64,000 nt of DNA, from assembly GCA_020641055.1 (NCBI GenBank), contig CP067345.1, forward strand, positions 3,403,317 through 3,467,316, written 5' to 3'. The position numbers and the translations under genes were made by a program. The stretch comes from Clostridioides sp. ES-S-0010-02. Its GTDB lineage: Bacteria > Bacillota > Clostridia > Peptostreptococcales > Peptostreptococcaceae. The notes below the pieces were generated by a model. That model saw only the letters and a program-made list of their open reading frames with translations, was not told where the DNA came from and made no database searches. Of the stretch, positions 19,258 to 26,387 are shown piece after piece (position 1 is the stretch's first letter; each line of letters opens with the position of its first letter).

Positions 19258-19446
19258 ACTATCTACCCTCTTTTCATATGAATTATCAAACACTATATAA
19301 ATCATATTCTTTATACAATATATTTGAATATGATTTTAAACAATCAACCAAAAACCAATAAAATAAGTCAATTTGAGATTAATTTAATAGTATTATATCA
19401 GCATACTTTGTTAAAGTTGTTACAAAGTAGTATCAAATATTAGTAA

Positions 19447-21033
19447 TTAAATAATCAAAAACTTGTTCATTGTTAACGAAATGTTACTTATTAAATCTGT
19501 TGCATTTACTGTATACATACTTTTTCCTAACTTATCTCCTATATAACCATGTACATATGCTCCACTCACTGTAGCTTCAAGTATATCCATACCTTGACCT
19601 ACAAAAGAAGTAATCATACCAAGTAAACAGTCTCCCATTCCACCAGTTGCCATACAACTATTTCCTGTAGGATTTATATATGTTTCTTTACCATCTGTTA
19701 TGATAGTTTGATATCCTTTTAAAAGGACAACTACATTGTATTTTTGAGCAAATTCTTTTGCGACATCTACTCTATGTTCTCTTATATACCCAATTGAGTC
19801 ACCTGTCAACCTGGCCATTTCTCCCAGATGTGGAGTAATTACAAACTTATTTTTCCACTCTAAAAACTTATAGCATCTATCCTTCATAACATTTAATCCA
19901 TCTGCATCCAATATTATTGGACAACTAGAGTTTTCTACTACTCTAAGTAATCTCTCAAAAGTTTTGTGATTATCTCCCATTCCTGGACCAAAACCAATTG
20001 CATTGCTAGAGCTCAATAGTTTATCAACTCTCTCTTCTTCAAAATTTACAGTCATTGCTTCAGTGAGTCTAATAGATACTTTTTCTTGTACATCTTTACT
20101 ACTAATCAAAGTTACAAGACCACTTCCACTTTTAACAGCAGATTCAGTTGCTATGAAACTAGCCCCATAAAATCCTTTTGAGCCTGCAACTATAGATACT
20201 TTTCCAAAATCACTTTTAAATCCATTCTTATCTCTTCTTCTAATATTATTTTTTACAAAACTCTCATCAGTTATGAATTCATCATTATGGTATTTTCTTG
20301 TAATAAAATCTGGAATACCTATTTTTTCTACAATTACATCCCCAATAAGTGAGTTTACATCATAATTTAAAAAACCTCTTTTATAAAACTCAAAACTAAT
20401 TGTTTTTTTTGCTTTAATACAAATTCCAAGTATACTTCCTTTGTCACTATCTATACCAGATGGTATATCTATAGAATATGTATTTTTGCTGTTATCATTT
20501 ACTATATCAATTACTTCTTTAAAAATACCAGTTATTTCTCTCTTTAGTCCTGTTCCAAATATTGCATCTATTACAACATCACTTTTAGATACTGCTTCCT
20601 TAAACATTGTTAAATTTTTATTTTTAATTATACTCTGTTTTTCTGTTTCAATAATTTTATCTACTTTATTTTTATTTATATAGTCATTATATTCCTCGCT
20701 TAAATCATTTTTATCAATATTTATAATATTAATCCCCATATTTAAAAGTATATTATAATTGATTTTAGAACATTCACTTAGTTTCTTGATATTACCAATT
20801 AAAAAGACATTTACATTTTTTTCTTTTAGCTTTAAATGTCTTGCTATTCCAAGACCATCTCCACCATTATTTCCAACACCACATACAATTGTATAATCAT
20901 TATATATATCTATATCCATGTTTCTCATTGCAGATATTACTGCATTTTCCATCAATACAATCATTGGAATTCCCAATTCTTCTACGCATGCATTATCAAC
21001 ACTTCTACTTAAATTCGCTGTACCTATCAACAC
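19447..21033 (-). CDS. nnr: Bifunctional NAD(P)H-hydrate repair enzyme (epimerase and ADP-dependent dehydratase)
   Basis: 528 residues with two domains. The N-terminal YjeF_N epimerase (about 1-220) has GNNGGDGLGIARHL and the IPSGIDSDKG loop and interconverts R- and S-NAD(P)HX. The C-terminal ribokinase-like dehydratase (about 240-525) has GFGPGMGDN and the catalytic NSCMATGGMGDCL and restores NAD(P)H from damaged hydrates using ADP or ATP. Starts with GTG after TAGGAGTG. It is transcribed away from the aromatic ABC operon and sits upstream of nfeD and slipin with a gap of 189 bases, so it may have separate control. Confidence 0.93.
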   Translation of the reverse strand: MLIGTANLSRSVDNACVEELGIPMIVLMENAVISAMRNMDIDIYNDYTIVCGVGNNGGDGLGIARHLKLKEKNVNVFLIGNIKKLSECSKINYNILLNMGINIINIDKNDLSEEYNDYINKNKVDKIIETEKQSIIKNKNLTMFKEAVSKSDVVIDAIFGTGLKREITGIFKEVIDIVNDNSKNTYSIDIPSGIDSDKGSILGICIKAKKTISFEFYKRGFLNYDVNSLIGDVIVEKIGIPDFITRKYHNDEFITDESFVKNNIRRRDKNGFKSDFGKVSIVAGSKGFYGASFIATESAVKSGSGLVTLISSKDVQEKVSIRLTEAMTVNFEEERVDKLLSSSNAIGFGPGMGDNHKTFERLLRVVENSSCPIILDADGLNVMKDRCYKFLEWKNKFVITPHLGEMARLTGDSIGYIREHRVDVAKEFAQKYNVVVLLKGYQTIITDGKETYINPTGNSCMATGGMGDCLLGMITSFVGQGMDILEATVSGAYVHGYIGDKLGKSMYTVNATDLISNISLTMNKFLII

Positions 21034-21389
21034 ATATCATCACTCCTATAAAATTAAATACTTCCTAAAATATTTAAATAAAAACATATAAATATCTACT
21101 GAAGTCTTTTTAATCTTGTAAACATCTTGAATAAAAACATCAAAAATAAGATTCCTAAAAATAATTAAAAAAATAATAAAAATTCTGAATTGAAATAATC
21201 ATTCAATTTATTATATCATATAATTTTGGTCATTATATTACTTCAAAATCTATTTTCATTAATTCTATAAAAAGTTTACCTTTTGCTCAATTTGTTTCTA
21301 AAATCCAAATGAATTTTAATTTTTATTTATAAATTAAAATTTAAGAAAACTACCCAATCCTATACATAAAACTTTTTTTATTCGAACTC
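21034..21389. other. Divergent intergenic region nnr / ABC operon 1
   Basis: About 355 AT-rich bases. It should carry the nnr promoter on the minus strand; I could not pick a convincing one. No coding frame. Confidence 0.4.
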
Positions 21390-21404
21390 AATTTTCTGAC
21401 AATT
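21390..21404. promoter_or_regulatory. CodY-box-like site upstream of ABC operon 1
   Basis: AATTTTCTGACAATT matches the published CodY consensus AATTTTCWGAAAATT at 14 of 15 positions and ends 23 bases before the -35. CodY is the branched-chain amino acid/GTP sensor that represses amino-acid uptake in rich conditions, so the site makes sense here. Binding is inference. Confidence 0.5.
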
Positions 21405-21427
21405 TAATAATTTTTCAAAATTTATTG

Positions 21428-21456
21428 TTGACTTTTATTTTTTACTGTATTAAACT
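21428..21456 (+). promoter_or_regulatory. Promoter of ABC operon 1
   Basis: TTGACT (21428-21433), 17 bases, TAAACT (21451-21456). It is placed about 60 bases before the leader-peptide ATG. Confidence 0.5.
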
Positions 21457-21518
21457 AATTACTATACAAAATATAAAACAAAATTTTCAAAATTATTAAA
21501 TTAAAAGGAGAGGTAAAT

Positions 21519-21572
21519 ATGAAGACTTTATTAAACAAACAAGTACGATTTTTTAGTAGCCAATTTAGTTAG
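21519..21572 (+). CDS. Leader peptide 1, Phe-rich (MKTLLNKQVRFFSSQFS)
   Basis: 17-codon frame with a strong SD AAAAGGAGAGG five bases before the ATG and a TAG stop. It contains consecutive Phe codons (11 and 12) and a third Phe (16). It resembles leader 2 upstream of the second transporter (shared start M-x-T-L-L-N, same SD, same position before a conserved hairpin chain). The stop codon touches segment 1 of the hairpin chain. Both position and composition fit a ribosome-stalling sensor of charged tRNA-Phe. Translation has not been shown; the prediction rests on SD, codon content and conservation between the two copies. Confidence 0.75.
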   Translation: MKTLLNKQVRFFSSQFS

Positions 21573-21778
21573 GGTTTGTAGCTAAGTTAAGACAAATTGT
21601 CATAACATAGATACAGACCCCTTAGGATTACCATTTTTAAGGATTGTATCTATGTTGGCTATAGTGATTGTTGTTAAAGTTTTTATTTTATCATCATATT
21701 ATAGAGAGCCACATGGATTATACTGTGTGGCTCATTCGTGTTTTTGCCATACAGTTATATGTACTGTGTGGTTTTTTT
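21557..21778 (+). promoter_or_regulatory. Transcription attenuator of ABC operon 1
   Basis: Chain of competing RNA segments. Segment 1 (21572-21580) pairs with segment 2 (21612-21620, 9 bp). Segment 2 (21604-21615) pairs with segment 3 (21645-21656, 12 bp perfect). Segment 3 can pair with 5' arm A (21708-21718) across one bulge; arm A pairs with 3' arm A (21726-21733). The 9-mer ACTGTGTGG occurs twice (21722-21730 and 21763-21771), so CCATACAGT (21747-21755) can form either an anti-terminator with the first copy or the terminator with the second, which is followed by seven T. 21557-21563 can also pair with 21655-21661. Confidence 0.75.
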
Positions 21779-21849
21779 ATATCCAAAATTTAATTTTCAA
21801 TTATATTTAAAAAATTATTTTAAAATATTTTCAAAGGGGTGTTTTATTT

Positions 21850-22752
21850 ATGTCAGGTATTATATCTGTAATGACGCAAAGTTTAATTTTATCAATCATG
21901 GCACTGGGGGTTTATATAACTTACAAAATCTTAGATTTTCCCGATATGTCTGCTGATGGTAGCTACACAATGGGAGCTTCTATTGTAGCATTTTCTCTTA
22001 CTAATGGGATTTCTCCTATAGTAGCAACTTTAATGGCTATTTTATGTGGTTGTATTGCTGGTCTTGTAACTGGTATACTTCACATTAAATTTAAAATATC
22101 TAACTTACTTTCTGGTATTTTAGTTATGGGAATGCTCTACTCTATCAACCTAAGAATAATGGGAAAATCAAATATCCCACTATTTAGTTTTAAACATTTA
22201 TTCAATGGAGAAATATCTCCTATAGTTTTAGCTCTAGCATTTGTACTTATCTGTAAAGTACTTTTGGATTTATTCTTAAAGACAGGTCTTGGATACACTC
22301 TAAAAGGTGTTGGTGACAACTCTCAAATGATTAAATCTTTGGGTATAAACATCGGTTCTATAAAAATATTAGGGCTTATGATTTCAAATGGACTTATAGC
22401 TTTATCTGGTAGTTTGATGGCTCAATTCTTAGGATTCTCAGACGTAAATATGGGTATCGGAACTTTAGTACTTGGAATTGCATCTATCATAATTGGTATT
22501 ACATTATTTAAGAAATTTACTTTTATTAAAAATACTACTGCAATAATTGTTGGTTCTTTCATATACCAATTCACTATATACTTTGCAATGAGTTTAGGTA
22601 TGTTATCAACTGATTTAAAACTAATAACTGCCATAGTTATAATAGCTTTCTTAGCTACTGGTAACTTAAATATCTCACTAAAAAAAAACAAGTGCAAGGC
22701 TAGTACCAAAAATAAATCTGAAAAAAGAGGTGTTATAGATGTTACAAATTAA
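21850..22752 (+). CDS. ABC transporter permease, aromatic amino acid importer 1
   Basis: 300 residues with about eight hydrophobic segments. It belongs to the BPD_transp_2 type permeases related to the branched-chain/ribose group that work with ABC_sub_bind (TrpX-like) lipoproteins. The signature near the N-terminus is ITYKILDFPDMSADGSYTMG. Start ATG with AAAGGGGTG. It overlaps the ATPase gene by 14 bases. The nucleotide sequence differs from the second permease (25485-26387) at only four positions that I could find, giving one amino-acid change (Cys to Tyr in the C-terminal basic tail). The preceding Phe-rich leader suggests phenylalanine or a mixed aromatic substrate; this is inference. Confidence 0.9.
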   Translation: MSGIISVMTQSLILSIMALGVYITYKILDFPDMSADGSYTMGASIVAFSLTNGISPIVATLMAILCGCIAGLVTGILHIKFKISNLLSGILVMGMLYSINLRIMGKSNIPLFSFKHLFNGEISPIVLALAFVLICKVLLDLFLKTGLGYTLKGVGDNSQMIKSLGINIGSIKILGLMISNGLIALSGSLMAQFLGFSDVNMGIGTLVLGIASIIIGITLFKKFTFIKNTTAIIVGSFIYQFTIYFAMSLGMLSTDLKLITAIVIIAFLATGNLNISLKKNKCKASTKNKSEKRGVIDVTN

Positions 22753-23494
22753 AAATATTTCAAAGAGTTTCCCAAATCCATATGGTCAACCTAATACTAT
22801 ATTTGAAAATTTATCCCTTAGTATAGAAGACGGTGAATTTGTAAGTATCATAGGTAGTAATGGAACTGGTAAATCTACTTTATTAAATATAATATCGGGA
22901 TTATTAAAAGAATCCTCTGGTGAAATCACTCTAGATAATACTAATATAACAAATTTAGCTGAACACAAAAGAACTCAAATAGTAAGTAGAGTTTTTCAAG
23001 ACCCAAGCTTAGGAACTTGTCCTTCTATGACAGTTAGAGAAAATTTATCTTTGGCTCTTAATAAGGGGAAATTGCTAAATTTAAAGAGATGTCTTCGTCA
23101 TAAAACAAATGACTTAGAGCACTTACTTGAAGGAATTTCTCTAGATTTAAAAAAATACTTAGATATCAAAGTACAATATCTTTCAGGAGGTCAAAGACAA
23201 TCACTTTCACTAATTATGTCTAGTTTAGCAAGCCCTAAGGTTCTATTATTAGATGAGCATACAGCAGCACTTGACCCAAAGACATCAAATGAAGTAATTG
23301 AATTAACTGATAAAATTATAAGAGAAAAAAATATAACTACACTTATGGTAACTCACAACTTAAAGCATGCACTTCAATATGGAGATAGATTGATAATGCT
23401 CCATAAAGGTGAAGTGGTCTTAGATGTAAAGGGAAAAGAAAAAGAAGAATTAACAGTTGAAGAAATCTTAGAAAAATTTGAATATGCTGTTTAA
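22739..23494 (+). CDS. ABC transporter ATPase, aromatic amino acid importer 1
   Basis: 251 residues. Walker A GSNGTGKST (about 38-46), Q-loop in RVFQDP, signature LSGGQRQ, Walker B VLLLDEHTAALDP with an H rather than P after DE, and the switch histidine in VTHNLKHAL. Energises the importer formed with the permease encoded in the overlapping upstream gene. SD AGAGGTG lies inside the permease end. The central part differs from the second-copy ATPase, but the last 70 residues are the same except for one Ile/Val, in line with partial homogenisation of the two operons. Confidence 0.93.
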   Translation: MLQIKNISKSFPNPYGQPNTIFENLSLSIEDGEFVSIIGSNGTGKSTLLNIISGLLKESSGEITLDNTNITNLAEHKRTQIVSRVFQDPSLGTCPSMTVRENLSLALNKGKLLNLKRCLRHKTNDLEHLLEGISLDLKKYLDIKVQYLSGGQRQSLSLIMSSLASPKVLLLDEHTAALDPKTSNEVIELTDKIIREKNITTLMVTHNLKHALQYGDRLIMLHKGEVVLDVKGKEKEELTVEEILEKFEYAV

Positions 23495-23647
23495 AAGTAT
23501 GTATTATGATAATTTAATTTTAGCTTAGTTACAAATTAGTTTATTTATAAAATAATTGTAAAATCATAATATTTTTAGCAATACTACAATAATTCATATG
23601 AATATATGAACATATATAATAATAAAATTTTTGAGGGGGATATAAAA

Positions 23648-24685
23648 ATGATTAATAAAAAAAGATTGGTAAGTTTAATTTTAGCTGGTACTCTTGGAAT
23701 ATCTATGCTCACTGGATGTTCTCAAAATGGAGGCTCAGATGCTTCAAAAGACAATGAAAAAACAGACAAGAAAGAAATAAAAAATATAGGAATCACTCAA
23801 TTAGTAGAACATCCATCTTTAGATAAGGCAAAACAGGGATTCATAAAAGCACTAGAAGATAAAGGTTATAAGGATGGAGATAATATAAAAATAGACTTCC
23901 AAAATGCACAAAATGATATGCCTACTACACAAAGTATTGCAAGTAAATTCGTATCTGATAAAAAAGATTTGATATATGCTATATCTACACCTTCAGCTCA
24001 AGCAGCTTATAATGCTACTAAAGATATACCTATAATCATGACTGCTGTTACAGACCCTGTAGAGGCTGGCTTGGTTAAATCTCTTGAAAAACCAGGTGGA
24101 AACGTTTCAGGTACATCAGATTATCTTTCAATTGATAAAACACTTGAATTGGTTAAAACTTTAACTCCAAAAGCAAAGAAAATAGGCGTTATATACAATA
24201 CTAGTGAAGTTAATTCAAAAATACAAGTTGATTCTCTACATGATTATGCTAAGAAAAATAATTATGAAGTTGTTGAAAAAGGAATCAGTTCTTCAAGTGA
24301 AGTTAACCAAGCTATTTCTAGTTTAGTTGGCAAAATAGATGTTTTATATGTTCCTACTGATAATTTAATAGTTTCTTCTATGCCTATAGTTTCTAAAGTA
24401 GCTAACGAAAACAAAATACCTATAATAGCTTCTGAAGAAGGCTCTGTATCATCTGGTGCTTTAGCTTGTTGTGGAATAGACTATGAAAAACTAGGTTACA
24501 AGGCTGGAGAACTTGCTATTGAAGTGTTAGAGGGTAAACCTGTTGGTGATATACCTGTTGCTATGTTAGATGAAACTGAAATAATAATCAATGAAGATAC
24601 ACTAAAAGCACTTGACATGCAAAAGCTATCAGCAGATAATATAAAGTATATAAAGTCAGATAAAAATGCAAAATCTGCAGAGTAA
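23648..24685 (+). CDS. Substrate-binding lipoprotein of aromatic amino acid importer 1
   Basis: 345 residues from the ATG at 23648 (GAGGGGGAT upstream; an ATG at 23606 precedes the SD and is not used). Lipoprotein signal with lipobox LTGC (Cys24), a Ser/Asp/Lys-rich linker, then an ABC_sub_bind (TrpX/YtpQ-like) two-lobe domain beginning IGITQLVEHPSLD. Conserved pocket-region motifs NAQNDMPTTQSIA and STPSAQAAYNATKDIP are shared by all three lipoproteins in this window. It is anchored on the outer face of the membrane and delivers substrate to the permease. The family includes the published C. difficile CD0873 protein, reported to bind tyrosine; this copy follows a Phe-rich leader. Confidence 0.9.
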   Translation: MINKKRLVSLILAGTLGISMLTGCSQNGGSDASKDNEKTDKKEIKNIGITQLVEHPSLDKAKQGFIKALEDKGYKDGDNIKIDFQNAQNDMPTTQSIASKFVSDKKDLIYAISTPSAQAAYNATKDIPIIMTAVTDPVEAGLVKSLEKPGGNVSGTSDYLSIDKTLELVKTLTPKAKKIGVIYNTSEVNSKIQVDSLHDYAKKNNYEVVEKGISSSSEVNQAISSLVGKIDVLYVPTDNLIVSSMPIVSKVANENKIPIIASEEGSVSSGALACCGIDYEKLGYKAGELAIEVLEGKPVGDIPVAMLDETEIIINEDTLKALDMQKLSADNIKYIKSDKNAKSAE

Positions 24686-24714
24686 AATGTAGTAAATTCA
24701 AAAAAGTAGGTAAT

Positions 24715-24753
24715 ATGAAAACTTTATATAGTAAGTACTCTTATCCACCCTAA
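24715..24753 (+). CDS. Orphan leader peptide 3, Tyr-rich (MKTLYSKYSYPP)
   Basis: 12 codons with three Tyr, beginning MKTL like leader 1 and preceded by AAGTAGGTAAT, which resembles the leader 1 SD region but is weaker. It starts 30 bases after the first lipoprotein gene and is followed by hairpins and a strong terminator, yet no transporter gene follows before the promoter of operon 2. It may be a relic of a lost copy, or it may control read-through from operon 1 into operon 2 by tyrosine supply. The Pro-Pro end before the stop could slow ribosomes. Not shown to be translated. Confidence 0.5.
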   Translation: MKTLYSKYSYPP

Positions 24754-25091
24754 CCCTTTGAAAATTGTACTTATTGTAGCAATTTATTGCATATAAAGTT
24801 ATTCATTTTCCATAAAGTCGTCTATTTTGACGACAGATTATGAAAGTTATATAACTTTCTAATCATTATTTGAGCTGTCTAAATAGAAATTTAAATTTCT
24901 TAGACAGCTTTTTTTTATAAATTTTAATATCTACAGCTTTATCTTCATTCCACATTTTTCTTTAATTAAATATTTTTTCACAAAATTCCCATTCAATTTA
25001 TAAGTTTAGGATAACGTTTTTTCCAATTGATACATTCTCTTTTAAAAATTCCAAGTATACACTATGTAGTATCTTAATTAAATTTAGCAGT
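24754..25091. other. Region between the orphan leader and the operon 2 promoter
   Basis: About 340 bases without a gene. The first half holds the attenuator-like hairpins and terminator described separately; the second half is AT-rich and contains TTTAGGATAACGTT at 25005-25018, a 14-mer also found at the treB promoter. Confidence 0.5.
24795..24917 (+). terminator. Attenuator-like hairpins and terminator after leader 3
   Basis: GTCGTC / GACGAC hairpin (24817-24834), palindrome GAAAGTTATATAACTTTC (24842-24859), and a strong terminator AGCTGTCTAA / TTAGACAGCT (24873-24882, 24900-24909) followed by T. AAAGTTAT (24795-24802) can pair with ATAACTTT (24851-24858), so alternative folds are possible, as in the other leaders. 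It also serves as the terminator of operon 1. Confidence 0.7.
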
Positions 25092-25120
25092 TGACTTTTA
25101 TTATTGTATAATTTATAATT
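25092..25120 (+). promoter_or_regulatory. Promoter of ABC operon 2
   Basis: TTGACT (25092-25097), 17 bases, TATAAT (25115-25120): near-consensus sigma-A promoter. The leader peptide starts about 58 bases after the expected transcription start. Confidence 0.85.
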
Positions 25121-25143
25121 TATAACAAGTCAAGAATACATAT

Positions 25144-25158
25144 AATTTTCTGACTAAT
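25144..25158. promoter_or_regulatory. CodY-box-like site in the operon 2 leader
   Basis: AATTTTCTGACTAAT matches the CodY consensus at 12 of 15 positions, with the left half perfect. It lies downstream of the promoter, where bound protein would block elongation. Weaker than the copy at operon 1. Confidence 0.35.
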
Positions 25159-25184
25159 TAAAATATTAAAAGGGAGAGATAATT

Positions 25185-25241
25185 ATGAATACTTTATTAA
25201 ACAATAAAAAATATTATTATTACTATAGCCACTATTTCTAG
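25185..25241 (+). CDS. Leader peptide 2, Tyr-rich (MNTLLNNKKYYYYYSHYF)
   Basis: 18-codon frame with SD AAAAGGGAGAG before the ATG and a TAG stop. Five consecutive Tyr codons (four TAT, one TAC, codons 10-14) are followed by Ser-His-Tyr-Phe, so six of 18 residues are Tyr. Such runs are the signature of attenuation leader peptides, compare His in his and Phe in phe leaders of enterobacteria. The stop codon touches segment 1 (25241-25249) of the hairpin chain. With leader 1 it shares start, SD and position, but the codon run has changed from Phe to Tyr, which suggests the two operons sense different aromatic amino acids. Confidence 0.85.
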   Translation: MNTLLNNKKYYYYYSHYF

Positions 25242-25424
25242 GGTTTGTACCTACGTTTTAACATAGATACAGACCCCTTAAGACTAGCAAAACTTTGGGA
25301 TTGTATCTATGTAGGCTATATTGTTTATAGAGTTTTCATTTAACTATATAAGAGCCACATAGATTATACTATGTGGCTTATTCGTGTTTTTACCACATAG
25401 TTGTGTATACTATGTGGTTTTTTT
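25224..25424 (+). promoter_or_regulatory. Transcription attenuator of ABC operon 2
   Basis: Same chain as in operon 1. Segment 1 GGGTTTGTA (25241-25249) pairs with TACAGACCC (25268-25276). Segment 2 ACATAGATACA (25261-25271) pairs with TGTATCTATGT (25302-25312). Segment 3 (25305-25317) pairs with 5' arm A AGCCACATAGAT (25353-25364) through one bulge. Arm A pairs with CTATGTGGCT (25369-25378). CCACATAGT (25393-25401) pairs either with the first CTATGTGG or with ACTATGTGG (25409-25417), which has a seven-T tail. TATAGCC (25224-25230), inside the Tyr codons, can also pair with GGCTATA (25314-25320). Base changes relative to operon 1 largely keep these pairings. Confidence 0.8.
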
Positions 25425-25484
25425 ATATACAAAATTAACAAATAATTAAAATTATAAAAATATTTTTAAAGGAGTGTTTTATTT

Positions 25485-26387
25485 ATGTCAGGTATTATAT
25501 CTGTAATGACGCAAAGTTTAATTTTATCAATCATGGCACTGGGGGTTTATATAACTTACAAAATCTTAGATTTTCCCGATATGTCTGCTGATGGTAGCTA
25601 CACAATGGGAGCTTCTATTGTAGCATTTTCTCTTACTAATGGGATTTCTCCTATAGTAGCAACTTTAATGGCTATTTTATGTGGTTGTATTGCTGGTCTT
25701 GTAACTGGTATACTTCACATTAAATTTAAAATATCTAACTTACTTTCTGGTATTTTAGTTATGGGAATGCTCTACTCTATCAACCTAAGAATAATGGGAA
25801 AATCAAATATCCCACTATTTAGTTTTAAGCATTTATTCAATGGAGAAATATCTCCTATAGTTTTAGCTCTAGCATTTGTACTTATCTGTAAAGTACTTTT
25901 GGATTTATTCTTAAAGACAGGTCTTGGATACACTCTAAAAGGTGTTGGTGACAACTCTCAAATGATTAAATCTTTGGGTATAAACATCGGTTCTATAAAA
26001 ATATTAGGGCTTATGATTTCAAATGGACTTATAGCTTTATCTGGTAGTTTGATGGCTCAATTCTTAGGATTCTCAGACGTAAATATGGGTATCGGAACTT
26101 TAGTACTTGGAATTGCATCTATCATAATTGGTATTACATTATTTAAGAAATTCACTTTTATTAAAAATACTACTGCAATAATTGTTGGTTCTTTCATATA
26201 CCAATTCACTATATACTTTGCAATGAGTTTAGGTATGTTATCAACTGATTTAAAACTGATAACTGCCATAGTTATAATAGCTTTCTTAGCTACTGGTAAC
26301 TTAAATATCTCACTAAAAAAAAACAAGTACAAGGCTAGTACCAAAAATAAATCTGAAAAAAGAGGTGTTATAGATGTTACAAATTAA
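25485..26387 (+). CDS. ABC transporter permease, aromatic amino acid importer 2
   Basis: 300 residues, identical to the first permease except for one residue in the basic C-terminal tail. About eight membrane segments, BPD_transp_2 type. Start ATG with AAAGGAGTG; overlaps the ATPase gene by 14 bases. The Tyr-rich leader in front, and the CD0873-type lipoprotein at the end of the operon, point to tyrosine as substrate. Because the permeases are practically the same protein, any difference in specificity between the two importers should come from the lipoproteins. Confidence 0.9.
   Translation: MSGIISVMTQSLILSIMALGVYITYKILDFPDMSADGSYTMGASIVAFSLTNGISPIVATLMAILCGCIAGLVTGILHIKFKISNLLSGILVMGMLYSINLRIMGKSNIPLFSFKHLFNGEISPIVLALAFVLICKVLLDLFLKTGLGYTLKGVGDNSQMIKSLGINIGSIKILGLMISNGLIALSGSLMAQFLGFSDVNMGIGTLVLGIASIIIGITLFKKFTFIKNTTAIIVGSFIYQFTIYFAMSLGMLSTDLKLITAIVIIAFLATGNLNISLKKNKYKASTKNKSEKRGVIDVTN

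Noticed and set aside
21541-21778. T-box riboswitch in front of ABC operon 1 (and the copy at 25201-25424)
   Set aside because: No AGGGTGG-type T-box sequence, no specifier-loop architecture; a leader peptide with codon runs explains the region better.
22137-22709. Minus-strand frames inside the permease gene, duplicated at 25772-26344
   Set aside because: They are conserved only because the permease genes are duplicated; no SD and codon bias follows the plus-strand gene.
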